NCBI GenBank assembly: GCA_905221605.1
Contig: CAJNDS010002299.1
Location: 446,889-510,888 of the forward strand
From: Symbiodinium natans
Lineage: Eukaryota > Sar > Dinophyceae > Suessiales > Symbiodiniaceae
Direction: 5' to 3'
Length of the DNA: 64,000 bases
Shown one piece after another: positions 36,116 through 47,302 of the stretch. The notes beneath the pieces are model-generated. The model had not been told where the DNA came from, searched no databases, and saw nothing but the letters and a program-made list of their open reading frames with translations. A program made the position numbers and the translations under genes. Each line of letters starts with the position of its first letter. Within the stretch, counting starts at the first letter, position 1.

Positions 36116-39100
36116 ACAGAGAGGGAGAGAGGGCCCATTCCAGAGAGAGAGAGAGAGAGGGCCCTTTCCGCGAACTCCAGCGCGCAGAAGAGGAAGAAGA
36201 AGAAGACGCACAAGGGAAAACATAATAAGAAAACAAGAAGAAGAGGCACATAATGATGTAAATATATGTGTGTAATATGAAAATAGATTCGGGGCGACCC
36301 GCTTCGGCGTGTTGCATGCATAGGAAGGAAGGAAGGAAGGAAGGAAGGAAGGAAGGAAGGGAGGGAGGGAGGGAGGGAGGGAGCGACGGAAGGAAGGAAG
36401 GAAGGAAGGAAGGAAGGAAGGAAGGAAGGAAGGGAGAGAGGGAGAGAGGGAGGGAGGGAGGGAAGGCGAGACAGGGAAAGAAGGTCGTTCTGTGCCTACA
36501 TAATGCTTAGCGGGGCAAGTTTTGCAGCCCGAAGTCGCTAAGGCGGGCTGAGGCCAAAGAGGGTAGTGTAGGGTGCTGCCCTGCTCTTGCCCAGACGAAA
36601 GTGAAAGACATGCCTCTGAATGTGGAAAAGGGTGCTTTGAAAGGGAGCTGATGGCGTGGAGATTCATTAGCTGCATCAAAACCTTTTACCAATGCTGTGT
36701 ACCCAGAACCCTCAGGTCCTCGCCGCCTCGAGCGTTTCCTGCGCCAGGGCAGCATCCCCCAACTCACGCTGGGCCACCTGACGCAGCGCAGGCTGAAGAC
36801 TTCGGTGTGCGACGTTAGCGCTAGCAACATCCAGCCAACATGCGACATGTGCATATAGCGTGGCTGTGGCTTGTACGATGTAAGGACAGACGCAAAGAAG
36901 AATCACGATGACTCCAAGGAAGATCTTTGAAGCTCTCGTTTGAGGTTCTGATGGGTTCTGCCATTTCCGGTTGCAGATCCTGAAAAGACTTCCAAGCCCC
37001 AAACAGCTGGAAGCCGAAGAAGACAGGAAAACCAATCCCCGGCTTCAACCTGCCGTTTGGGGGAACATCCGCCCATGGAAGCCGAAAAACATCCTCTCTC
37101 AAACCCTAACATCCTAAACAAGATCCTTTCTTAAACCCTAACATCCAAAAACAAAACAAGCCCCCACCAACATCCGCATCCCTGGCCCTCCCTTCACGGG
37201 CCCCGAGGCTGCGAAGGGCTCGTGCGGCCAGCAGGGTGTCTTGGCCGCCCTGGGCCTGAAAAGACTTGGTGCATGCGAGGTGCTGCTTTGCAGCTTTTTG
37301 GGAAGACACTTCTCGATTGCGGGTGCTTGGGAAGGAGACTTTCTGGGGAGGTACCAAGACGAGCAGCCTCAAATCCCGCGATGGCTTCTTGCAACGCTGC
37401 TCTGGCCATCGAAAAGTTTTGCGCTGCAAGGTAGGCCATGCCTGCAAGCAACTTGTGCGAAAACTGGAATGCAACTCGCACAAGAATGTCAGAACTCCTG
37501 TTTTCGAGACATCGGTTGTGGTTGTGAGTGGGGAGTGCCATTTCTTCTTGCGTTGGAGCGCTTTGGACTCATCCGATTTCGGTTAAGCATGCACCCGGGT
37601 TTGTGACCAGGAAGCGCCCGGGCCGACCCTCAGAATGGGGAGGGGGGGGGGGGGGGGTGAGCTGATTAACCCGAGGTTGTCATCGTCTCATCAGTGCACA
37701 GGATAATATGAACGTTTGCCTCAGCATGTCTATAGCTACATCGATCCAGGGCTCATGCACGCAAGGGCCGTGGATGCAGTGGGCGGAACTTTTTCTCCTA
37801 ATGTGGAAAGAGGAATTGCATGAGTACATGGTAAATCATGATCATCATCATGGTGACGACCTTTTGGTGGTTACTTTAGAAAAATTAGCCAGGCAGGGAA
37901 ACGGACCGGAGCACCCGGGAACCGGAGGACCAGGGCCTGGAGGACCCGGGCACCGAACGACAAGCGACCAGACGACAAAGGACCACCAGGGGACCAGTCG
38001 CCAACCCTGCCAAGCCTTGGAGAAAAAAACATGCATTCAACGAGATACACCCCTCAGGCCGTCATGCGCGACGTTGATATAGTGGCTTATCGGCTAGACT
38101 CTACCGCGGCTAGATTAGGGACATATCAAGGCGTGTCGGGTTTGGAGTCTGGGGACGGTAGAACATTTTAGGAGCATAATCAAGGTCATATGCAGTCCCA
38201 CAACTCCTGTACGGTCGGCAGAACGGCCTACACTGCCTTGAAACCCGGGCAGCCCCAGACCCTAAACCCTAGCTCCGCGCCCAAGGCTGTCGATGCGCGC
38301 GGCGACCGGGACCGCATATTTCGCAGCTCCTGAGCTTCCGGCACGGCACCCGTGAGCAAAGTTCGGATCCATTCCCAACTGTGCATGCGACTCTTGACCG
38401 ACACTAGTTGGCCCTTGTCACCTGGATCGCATCATCTGGCCGGCCAGCCCTGAGCATCAAACGTGGTCCCTCTTTCAAAAACGCCAGCTGCGCTGAGTTA
38501 AAAAATAACGACATTTCTTCCGCTTTTAACAGACCTGACCGCCGTAGATGCTTCCATCTGTCGCTATTCTATGATATGCGATGACGCAATGGCAACAAGA
38601 AATTCTCATCCTCCAAAAGTTGCACCAAAGCTGCTGAGGTGCTCTTCGAGTATTCAAGTCCAGAAAAACGATTCATGAAAAAAATCGCTGGGCCTCAGCA
38701 GCAGCTCGCACCGCACAGTCCGGACGAGAACTGCTTCGGGCGGCTCCGTTTCTTGCGCCTCTCCATCGCCTCGACTTTCCCAAGCCGCAGGGCACGAGAG
38801 ATCATTCTGCTAGCATGTCATGTTGGGATGTTCCCCCTTATACGAGCAGTCCTTAGTAGGGATTATGATGGGGGTACTATAATCCCTATTCAGGACGGTT
38901 AGTATAAGGAGGAGCATCCCTGCAGCGCAAAACCTCGCCTGAACCTTGGAGCAGCCTGAGCGCCCCCTCAACCTCCTGAAGCGCGTCGAGGACATTGCCT
39001 CCTGCGCTGCCAAAGCCCAACGCTTTCTATGGACGGGTTCTATCGGGTGGCGAGGATAAGGGTCCCTTCTAGGTTACATATATCCATCTGGATAATGCAC

Positions 39101-40000
39101 GCCTTCAAATTTGACCAAAACTTTCTTTGAGATCCCATGCTCCCCGATCCGCCCTCCAGAATTAGAGCAGCAAAGCCCCCAATCTTCTGAGTCCGCCTCT
39201 TAGTGGAACGCCTAGAGACCTTACTCCAAAGCCCTATAAGCCCTATAATTTGAGAGCCCAGACCCGACCCACACCGCTCCTTGAGCCATGGCTGCAGCCC
39301 GTCGGGCTGCTAAGGCTGCTCGGAGCGGTGCCGCAAGCCTTTGCTTTGATGGGTAGGCTAAGGATTTCGGGTGAAAGTTTGGGTCTGAAATGATGTTCTT
39401 TGTGGCCCGGAACTCCCCGCCAGCTTGGGGGTGCAGTAGAAGTCAGTCACTGCAGTAGCTCGAGTTCAACCGTTCAAGATGGTCTGGTCGAGAGGGGCCA
39501 GAAACTTCTTAACGACGGGCTCAGGTACGTTGCCTGGTGCAAGACAGACAACGATCAACCCTGCATGATGTGATGCATTTGAACTCCACATAGGACTCCA
39601 TCCCGTATGCCCTAACCTCAACAGCTGCCCATCATCACCAAATTCCTAGCCGAGCCCTTCGGCACCTCAAGTTCGTGTCGAGCTCTCGCTGAGCCTTCTC
39701 GAACCACTCCTGGGCGAGGTGGAAGGGCTCTAAGGACTCAGGTGCAGTCTCTCGAGGTCTGTGTTGGTGCAAAGGTGGAATCGCGGGAATGGCCATGTGC
39801 AGCCCGAGTTGGGGGGGAGTTTGGGGATGCCAGGGCACAAGGGCGCCGTCAGCAACTTGCTCATCCAGATAGGTGTCTCCGATCCTGCAGCTGATGGAGG
39901 CTCCAGGAGGGTAGCAATGCTGACTGGAAAGCTTCAGGATTGCTTCCCACGGAGCATGCAGGGGCACGCGATGAGAAATTTTCTTCGTCTGGAACCGCAA
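34800..40000 (-). CDS. TPR-repeat protein, multi-exon
   Basis: A scaffold of helix-turn-helix tetratricopeptide repeats spread over short minus-strand exons. About 39990-39870 gives ISCRIGDTYLDEQVADG. About 39750-39660 gives HLAQEWFEKAQRELDTNL. 37441-37355 gives GMAYLAAQNFSMARAALQEA. 37255 to about 37186 gives GQDTLLAARALRSLGAREG. About 36810-36715 gives ALRQVAQRELGDAALAQETL. About 35460-35335 gives CLLALGDAYVELDDFEEA. About 35170-35050 gives ATVLEAIECFELVRLNAEV. About 34930-34830 gives MQGCEKAVGQSEDVDDLF. The TPR periodicity (W/L-G-x-x-Y at position 4-11, A at 20 and 27) is visible in several exons. TPR proteins mediate protein-protein contacts, and no partner can be named. Start and stop were not fixed. 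It could in principle be the 5' part of the cyclase transcript, but the cyclase has its own ATG exon. Confidence 0.65.
36068..36170 (+). repeat. (GA)n microsatellite
   Basis: Long GAGA runs with brief interruptions, in the TPR-gene interval between exons; probably intronic. Confidence 0.95.
36323..36472 (+). repeat. (GGAA)n / (GGGA)n tetranucleotide repeat
   Basis: About 150 bases of GGAA units interrupted by a GGGA block (about 36360-36382) and ending in GGGAGA units. It is intronic to the TPR gene if that gene is continuous. Confidence 0.95.
37630..37658 (+). repeat. Poly-G tract
   Basis: A run of about 20 G residues with a single A near its start, in non-coding sequence between TPR exons. 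Confidence 0.9.
38825..38920. mobile_element. 96-bp MITE-like hairpin
   Basis: The left end gggatgttcccccttatac and the right end gtataaggaggagcatccc are inverted copies (17 of 19 pairs). Pairing continues inward through GTCCTTA...TAGGGATTAT against ATAATCCCTA...AGGAC. The element is almost entirely palindromic, non-coding, and sits between TPR exons. No clear target-site duplication flanks it. Confidence 0.75.
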
Positions 40001-40394
40001 GTCCCACTGAGGCACGCTGAGGCTGGCCTCATGAAAACCTCAGCCCGTTCGGCTTGGGAGGTGTAGTCACTGCCCATCAGGAGGCCTCAGCGAGAAAGAA
40101 CTGTTGCCCCCTCTAATTTGTCTTCTTACGTCTTACAAAAGCGGTGTTTCGCAACCCTGGCTGAGAACACAATCTCGAGAACTCTTGTGTGCGATCTTCC
40201 ACCGATCATGAAGCATGGAAAAGTGCAAAACAAACCATCTATTGCCACCGACAGGGACTATATCAGGATTATCAGGATATGTCAGGGCCCTGAGTCTCGA
40301 CAAACCTCCGAATCATGGCTGAACGTAACGTCTTCAACTTTAGCCGAGACAAATCTGTCAGCGAAAGGCGGGACTGCCCATATTAACACAACCC

Positions 40395-40445
40395 GAATCA
40401 TATGCGCACGAGCCGAACCATACATCATATGCGCACGAGGAGAGA
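40395..40445 (+). repeat. Short direct repeat
   Basis: The string atcatatgcgcacgag occurs twice about 29 bases apart (near 40397 and 40426). The surrounding 40.0-41.1 kb stretch otherwise shows no recognisable gene. Confidence 0.8.
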
Positions 40446-41107
40446 TGAAGACGAGTGGCTGACAGCGGCTTCGTAGCATTCCCGGGCCAGCAGACCCTGC
40501 GGCACTGGCGCACGTCAGCGCTAATCCCCTGAAGCGAGCTCAACCCTCTCAAAACTGTGCTATTCCAAACCTGAACCCGACACCCCAACTGCCTCACCAG
40601 AGGCGGCCGCGGCGTCACCCGCTGCACAGAGCCGAGATGGGAGGACCGCCTGTTAGGGCTCAGCTTTGAGATTGTCGGGTTTTTTGCGGCTTCTCAAGCA
40701 TTAGGCCCTTGAGCTGGAGTGACCAAGCTCTCTTAACATACTGGCTACAGGCTGGCACAGGGAGTCTCATGCGCTGTAGGCCAGCGAGAAGAGATAATCC
40801 ATGGGAGATCCTAAGCCCCAAACATCACCAAAACCTACAAACATTGAACCCGAACAGGCCCAAAAAGGACCTATGCATCTCAAAAAGAATCTGCGCTCTT
40901 TTTCCCATGGCGCCGATCATATGCCACGCGCACCGGCAATAATAGATGGTGCCAATCCAGCTGCTCTGTGAAGCAACACTTTCATCTAAAGTTCCTATAG
41001 CATGTTGTTGGACTCATACTTGCTATGCCATTGCCCCTGCGGGACCGCACAGTGAGTAGGTAAGATTAAGATACTGCCAGTATTCATGGGCTAGACTTCA
41101 CGTGTGA

Positions 41108-41330
41108 GTGATAGCATGGGAGAGCGCCCGGAAGAAAGAATCTAGCCTAGGCCCTTCGAGCGCGTCACTTTCCAGCACCAAAAACAGGTTCCAAGCTGAA
41201 GGTTTGAACCTCGATCTTGCTGACACCCTCGATGCCAAGCCATCTCTGGACGATCCTGAGTTTGTTGCGCTCACAAGCACGTCCTTCGACTCGACTCAAA
41301 ATTCGAACAAAGGGGGGGGAGGTTACAATG
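41108..41330 (+). CDS. Plus-strand exon resembling the start of a PTEN/tensin-type phosphatase domain
   Basis: The plus strand reads SSTKNRFQAEGLNLDLADTL after a serine-rich lead. The string K-N-R-F-Q-x-x-G-x-x-L-D-L resembles the opening of PTEN/tensin/auxilin phosphatase domains (K-x-R-F/Y-x-x-G-F-D-L-D-L). The following residues (DPEFVALTSTSFDSTQN) do not continue as PTEN, and no catalytic H-C-x-x-G-x-x-R was found downstream. It may be one exon of a gene, a decayed copy, or a chance match. It lies against the prevailing minus-strand direction. Confidence 0.35.
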
Positions 41331-41680
41331 AAGCACGAGGGTCTCTTCCTCAGGGTAGAATTGCTGCCCAGACCAGTCTTCGAACGCATCGAGACCGAGC
41401 TTACCTTCGTTCGCGACCGCAAGACTCAAAACTGATTAAGCCATGGCAGTCTCTCTTCTCCAAACCCGCCATTGTTCCGGGCCACATATAATCTTGAACT
41501 CTTTCTTGCACCCGCAGACGATTCGCTGCACGCCTAAAAGGCCGGGTACTCTTCGAAGTGCTGGCACGGCAACGTCCTCACAGCATGGACGCAATGCCAG
41601 TCAAACTGGCCAATGTGGGAGAATTCCAACTGCCTTCTGAAACTACTGGCTTAAATTTGGGCATCCGGATCTTCAATGAA

Positions 41681-43168
41681 TCATGAATCATGAAGCTCTG
41701 ACAAGTGGACATAAGACCTTCTTGCAACCCCCTTGTCCTCTAAGACGCGCTGCACCTCGGTGAGCGATCGCTTCTGATCCTCTTCGCTCCATACGCAGCG
41801 CCACTCGCGCGCTAGCGTGTTGTAGTGGATCTCTTTGCAGAGGTAGGCTGAGTTCCTGGTTGCAGGATGTGATGCAGCCCACTTCCTACATGATTGTGAT
41901 AAAGGGGCCCTGGCCAATTCTGTACCAGTTTGTGGTACTATTATGAACCCGCGACTTATGGCGATGGCTGACGAAGGTCTAGCAAGTCCCCAAGCGCAAA
42001 GACATGGTGAGACCTGAAAGGCGTGGCCCGCCTGCACGACTTTTTCCAAATCTCCGACTCATAGATCTGCAGCTGCGAGGCCTGCCCAAGTTCCAACTTT
42101 CAGATTCGACTTGCCGGGGGCGGGGGGGGTGAACAAAAGGGGACAAAAGGGGACAAAAGGTGGCAAAAGAGGACATAGAGTCGCAGGCCTGCCCTGGTGT
42201 CAGGCTGGAGGGATCCGAAACCAATGGCTTCTCCTTGCATCGCAAGTCAGAATTGGAATTGCCAGCTGAATCACCCGCTGACTTATTTGTCGAAGCTCCT
42301 CGGCTTTCACAATTGCCATGCCGCGCGGGTGCACGGGGCGACTGCGCTCTGGGGCGTGCTCCCCCAAGGTCAGGGGTCTTGAGCCAGAAGCCAGTTTTGA
42401 CCAGGAATCATCACCGGACTCAGATAGCAAAACAACACAAGTTGGCTTCCGAGAGCCCGCTGAATGCCTTCATATGCGTTCGCTGGAGGAGCAGGCGATG
42501 CTCCCGGCGGCTTGCTTCATGCGTTCATGTCGGCATTGCCGGCATAGTCCGACAGGTGGGGAGATGATGGAAAAAGAAAGCAAGAAAGAAAGCAAGAGCA
42601 GCGAGAGGGGGAAGTCGGAGCACCCAGCCTCCTCGTCATCTTCACGGCAACAACGTGATGGCCTTGACGGGGCCTGGCTTGGTGGTGTTTGGCATTTGGT
42701 TGCGTTTGGGGTCCTGGCTGTCGGTTGCACTCCCTGTACCATTTACGATCTTTAGTTCTTCCTTAAATCACCAAAACCTCGGAACTCCTGCTTCCAAACC
42801 TGTGTCAAGGCTGCTCTACAAAATGCTCTACAAAAACCCCTCTCCAGCCGACACTCTCCATGCTCAAAGGGCAACTTGACACACACGTGCAGTTCTGGCC
42901 CGCGTCGCGTGGGAAGGGCCGTAGCCACGCGGCAGGAGCAGCGCTGGAGGCTGCACCTCAGCTACGTTGGTGATTGCTTGTCTGCTGTACAGAAGTGGCA
43001 AGCGTATGCATGACTAACGCTTCTTCTGCCCTCACATTTGCTCTTCATGAGTTCCAGTGCCTCGGACTCTATGACCCTGTAATTCCTATGATGCCCTACG
43101 AACATGAGCCCGGCGGCTCCCCAGAAGCCGGCCGCCAACACGCTGAGGCCCAGTGGCCGAAAAGCCAT
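41681..43168 (-). CDS. Small membrane-anchored protein, two visible exons
   Basis: 43168 to about 43026 starts with ATG (MAFRPLGLSVLAAGFWG), has one hydrophobic segment of about 20 residues, then RNYRVIESEALELMKSKCEG, ending at a GC donor. It joins in phase to 41832 onward, EIHYNTLAREWRCVWSEEDQ then KRSLTEVQRVLEDKG, which runs to a stop at 41681 or leaves at a GT donor near 41725. The second exon looks like a conserved soluble domain (HYNT-x-A-R-E-W-R-C) that I have a sense of from related algal proteins but cannot name. Probably a single-pass or signal-anchored protein. The long intron between (about 1.2 kb) contains GA/AAAG-rich repeats and a plus-strand coding-like block. Confidence 0.55.
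42124..42180 (+). repeat. 10-base tandem repeat (ggggacaaaa)
   Basis: Four to five copies of ggggacaaaa, the last ones diverged, immediately after a G-run at 42121-42129. Confidence 0.85.
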
Positions 43169-43480
43169 GGGCCGCAGATCAAGTGGGGGGAAGCCCCCCA
43201 CTTCGGTCTACTGATCTTGGAGGATTCGGGGGCGATGGCTGCACTTGATGCGCAAGAGAGTTTGGGGACGTTCAGTCATTTGGGGCTTCAAGTTGGTATT
43301 AAGAGCTTTGGATTTCCGAGTTGTTGCATGCAATGTGGTTAAGTTGCTTGCCCTCTGTGTCCCCAGGTTGAGCTCAGGGGTGAGGCGTGTGCCGGCTTGG
43401 GGCGATTCGGCGATTCAGTTGGCCAAATCAGAGCAATATGGACAAGCAGCTCACGCTGTCTGCCCTGTTGGACCCTTTTT

Positions 43481-44722
43481 TCATGCCGACGGCGATGAAG
43501 TGCTAGTCGGGGTACTGTCCGGGGCATCCCCTTTGCCAATGGCCACCTTGAACAGCTTCCTGAGGGAAGCCGTGAAAGATGCAGGCGCCTCGTATTGATC
43601 ATGACCTCCGGAGCGAAACCACTGGTTCTCCCGCTCGAGGGTCTCCACCTCCTGCTGCAAAGCCTTCAGCTCGCGCCGGCGATGGAGACGCGCCTCGTCG
43701 AGCTCTGCAAGTAGCTCTGCCAGCTCGATCTTCGAAGACTTCAATGCATCGGTTTCTGGACCATCCCTGGCCCATTCCCGGCATGCTGAGGCCGCCAGCT
43801 GGGCAGCACGCTCTACAGCGGCCCGAGCCGCTGCGGCAGCAGCTTCGAGCTGCTCACGCTGATCTACCTGTGCCTCCAGCTTCTCTTGCAATTGCTGGTG
43901 GTTCTCTTTCAGTGCTTGCAGAGCGCGCTGAGCCGCACAAGCCCTGGCAGCCGCTTCTGCCCGAGCGCCCGCAGCTTCATCTGCCAAGCCCTTCTCCTGG
44001 GCAGCCTCACGGGGAAGCTGCAGCAAGGCCACCTTCAGCGCACGGAGTGCCTCATAGCGTCCCTGCCGTTTGGCCTGCTCAGCATGCAACTGCACCTGCA
44101 GCTCCTCAGCCACTCTCTCCATTTCTGCACCATCGGGCAGACTGGACATGAAGGCTGCAACTTCGTCCACTGTTCGGCCACCAGTGCTCGAGCTGGAGTT
44201 CCTGCGCTCCGAACGTGCGGGGGAGTGCTCGGGTGAGTGTTCGGACGAGGGCACATCAGGGGCGGCTGGGGAGGGTGGGGAGGGACCTCTTGCTTCCTCT
44301 ACGTGCGGCGCATCCTCCATGGCAGCGGTGGGATGGAAGGACACGAAAGCTTCCGCATCGAAGCCGGGTGTCATCCAGGGTTCCACGGAGTCAACTGGCA
44401 ATTCCAAGGAGCTGTCAACTATTTGGCCAATAGCTTCAGAAAGTACCTCACCAGCTGCAACAGGCGCCCTCGATACGGCACTAAGGAAGTCGCCTTCAAA
44501 ATGGCGGCGTTCAAAGTCATCGCCCCACTCATTCATCACCTGTCCTGCCCTCATCGGAGCACCTACCAGACTACCCACAAAGTTTCCGTCGAAATGGCGG
44601 CGCTCAATTTCGTCGCCCCATTCGTTCATCCGTTGCCATGTGTTTCGAAACATTCCACTGGCTGACCAGCGGCGTTGCTCTTCCAGTGCTCCGTTGTCAA
44701 ACCTGCTCTCTGAAGCCGACAT
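43481..44722 (-). CDS. Intronless coiled-coil protein with N-terminal 31-residue tandem repeat (413 aa)
   Basis: Complete frame from ATG (44722) to TGA (43481) with no intron, unlike its neighbours. Residues 30-60 and 61-91 are two copies of one 31-residue unit: QRMNEWGDEIERRHFDGNF and QVMNEWGDDFERRHFEGDF, each followed by a small Ala/Pro/Gly-ending stretch. About residues 125-180 are acidic and Pro/Ser-rich (disordered). About residues 185-395 form a long Ala/Glu/Gln/Arg-rich coiled coil (ALQALKENHQQLQEKLE ... ELKALQQEVETLEREN). The tail is Ser/Thr/Pro-rich. It is probably a filament, membrane-tethering or cytoskeletal adaptor protein; no specific family is recognised. There is no signal peptide or membrane segment. 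The start is chosen as the first ATG of the frame, with the repeat beginning soon after. Confidence 0.85.
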   Translation of the reverse strand: MSASESRFDNGALEEQRRWSASGMFRNTWQRMNEWGDEIERRHFDGNFVGSLVGAPMRAGQVMNEWGDDFERRHFEGDFLSAVSRAPVAAGEVLSEAIGQIVDSSLELPVDSVEPWMTPGFDAEAFVSFHPTAAMEDAPHVEEARGPSPPSPAAPDVPSSEHSPEHSPARSERRNSSSSTGGRTVDEVAAFMSSLPDGAEMERVAEELQVQLHAEQAKRQGRYEALRALKVALLQLPREAAQEKGLADEAAGARAEAAARACAAQRALQALKENHQQLQEKLEAQVDQREQLEAAAAAARAAVERAAQLAASACREWARDGPETDALKSSKIELAELLAELDEARLHRRRELKALQQEVETLERENQWFRSGGHDQYEAPASFTASLRKLFKVAIGKGDAPDSTPTSTSSPSA

Positions 44723-45616
44723 TGCGGAGCAACGGCTATGAATCGTAACAAGTAAGTTGGACGATGTGTTGCACTCACAGGATTACACATCCGAAACAAG
44801 ACCAGCGGACCCTGGATTTCCGAAATCATCCGCTACAGGCGAAGCTACAGCCAGTGGCTGAGGATACCATGCCCTTGTGGATGGAGGCTCCCCTCAAATT
44901 CGATCCGATACCCCCTCCAAGGGGTCCAGGCGCTTAAATACGCGCCGGTAAGGGATTAAGGGAAAACAGTCGAAACTGAGGTACGGAGTGAACCCCTGTA
45001 GGCGGCTTCGTCCTAGACAGGTGTCCCTGTCAAAGTTCCCCCCCTCTGCAGGCCTTCGAGCTTCTACCCGAAATCAGAAGCCCAGAGCGCTAAACTGCTA
45101 AACTAAATCCAAAATAAGAAAGAAGACCAGTCAAGGTGTCCGGCTTCTGGGGTGGAGGCTGCCACCTCAGGTTTCGAAGCTCATGGGGCTCATGGGCGTT
45201 CAAGGTCTTAAGGGCTCACAGCCTCTTTTAATGAAATGAAAGGGTTTTTGGGTTGCCAAGACCCAAGTGTGCCTTGCAGTGGTTGAATTGAATCCCAGCC
45301 CACATCCAGCATGGAACCCTACTGGATCCTACAAGCATGGGCAAAAAACCGCTCTCCCATCCTGAGCCCGGCAACAGCGAACATGGAATCCTCAACCCCA
45401 CAGTTTCTTCCCTGCGTGGCTTCGTTCAGGGTTGAGGGTTTGGGTTCAGGGTTGAAGGCACAAGCTGGACTAGGCTAAGACTCGAGCCCCCAAAATGGTT
45501 GACTTCAAGTTGGCGGCGGACGGCATAGACATAGACTAGCCCTTCAAAAAACAACCAGATTTCAAATCTGAATGCTTGAAGCCTCTAACCTTGTGGGCAG
45601 CTCTCTCGCTCGCTCG

Positions 45617-45700
45617 CTTCTTCTCCTTCTTCTTCTTCTTCTTCTTCTTCTTCTTCTTCTTCTTCTGCTGCTGCTTCTTCTTCTTCTTCTCAGCACTTAG
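45617..45700 (+). repeat. (TTC)n trinucleotide repeat
   Basis: About 80 bases of TTC/CTT units with TGC interruptions; the frames here are homopolymers only. Confidence 0.95.
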
Positions 45701-45984
45701 GAGTCCCCCCCGGAGGAGGAACCCGGCCCCGACAGCCAAGCGGGTCTCTCTCTCTCTCTCTCTCTCTCTCCTTTCCTCTCCTGAAGCAGATCCATCTCTA
45801 ACGGTTGAGAATTCTTGATGCGCTACTGGAAGCCCAAGCAACAGAACTATCAGAACCCCTCAAAACCATTTCATCCATTTCATTCCCCTGCAGACTCCTT
45901 TGGGCGCGCGGCGTCGAGGGAGGCGGCCGCGCGTCCGCCAGCGGCGCTGCAGCAGCCCCGAAGTCGACCTTTTAGACATCTACA

Positions 45985-45987
45985 GTA

Positions 45988-46023
<36 letters not shown>

Positions 46024-46035
46024 CTCTCTCCTCTC
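45985..46035 (+). repeat. (TC)n microsatellite
   Basis: Nearly pure TC run. A shorter one lies at 45749-45775. Confidence 0.95.
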
Positions 46036-47302
46036 TATCCATATACAGAAAAAACTTGTAGTTGGAATTTTATGCTTCAAGCTTTGGATGGACTAGGGAT
46101 CGGGTTCGGGCAGGGGTACACAGGACGAGAAGGAGAAAAATGAGCAAACGCTTGGTCTCCCCGCCGTGAGCTCTCGGCCACTCAGGATGTCCTCCACAGC
46201 CCAAAGGACAACCTGCCGAGCACAATGACACGCTGCAGTGACCCTGTTTGGGGCCAAGAGGGCCCAGAGCACACAAGTACACTGTTGCAGGACTGGTTTA
46301 ATCGTTTTGTGTCAGTGAAGTCGTTGAGTCGATGAGCAGCGGCTCGCTGCGGCATGGTTCACGAGTGATACACCCTGGACCCTCTTAACTCTGACCCGCT
46401 CCGTGGCAACACTTCATCCTCAAGTCCTGGAGGACCCTCACACACCAACGTCACTGAGCTGCAGGAGGCTCACCTCATCCTCTCCGCGGTAGCTCCACCG
46501 ACTGGGCAAGCGCATCTTGTTACAGAACCCACAGACACACGCAGTTGCAGTCAGCACAGATGCCACGAAGAATGGAGCTCAAGGGGACTGCACGAAGTCG
46601 TGACATCCGGCAGCTGCAACGTCGGAGTCAATGGCTCGACTTCCCGAGCTGATGACAGATTTGGCGTGGCAGCCCGTGTGTAGACCTGGCGCCGACTGGA
46701 GCTGTTACTAGGCCCACTAGGAGCCGATAACATGAATGACCCACGGATGTCTGAGGAGCATTTGAAGTTGAAAACAAGATGATCCAGTGGCTCAGTTCGA
46801 TCGCATCTTGCAAACAGCTTGTCCTAGTCCGCAGATTCTTTCGGGTCCGCGCAGCAGGTGGTCTGTGAAACTAAAGTTTTGCAGCTGGTGGCTAAGCCTT
46901 TAAGCGACTTCAGGGGGCCAGTCAAAAGGATCCCCGGTAGCGCAGTGCGTCACATTGCTGTCAAACACAGGCTTTCGCCCTGCAGAACCGCCAAGGAGAT
47001 CAGTCCTCTGAGACGTCCTGCAAGCACTGGGAACAGCGAAGGATGACTCAAATTGATGGCTAAGGTTGCAATCCCTTGTAGCAGCTTGAGTCTCATTGCA
47101 TGAAGATGAATTTCTCCGTGTTTCTTGTCGTCGTGATGATCGCTCCTCCGTTGAATACACGCCCCCCATCTACATGCCGATCCCATGAAGTACAGCTGTG
47201 CCGTGATGTCTGACATCAACGACGAGTCAACAGCAGAGTATACAAGAGGATGCAAAGCCTTGCCGACCAAATTAGACTAAGTTAGGGAAGAGGCTCCTGA
47301 TA

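Larger units (their letters stand above)
44730..47300. other. 2.6 kb with repeats and no confident gene
   Basis: Contains (TTC)n at about 45620-45695, (TC)n at about 45749-45775 and (TC)n at about 45985-46030. Minus-strand readings near 47270-47180 (LVYSAVDSSLMSDITAQ) look faintly protein-like, but no family or boundary can be given. Otherwise nothing is recognised. Confidence 0.5.

Noticed and set aside
35977-36680. Leu/Ser- and Arg/Glu-rich frames across GA and GGAA repeats
   Set aside because: Repeat translation only.
39275-39305. cttgagccatggctgcagcc as a relic of the dinoflagellate spliced leader (reverse complement)
   Set aside because: Only the first nine bases match the expected end; the middle of the leader is missing and no gene start lies beside it.
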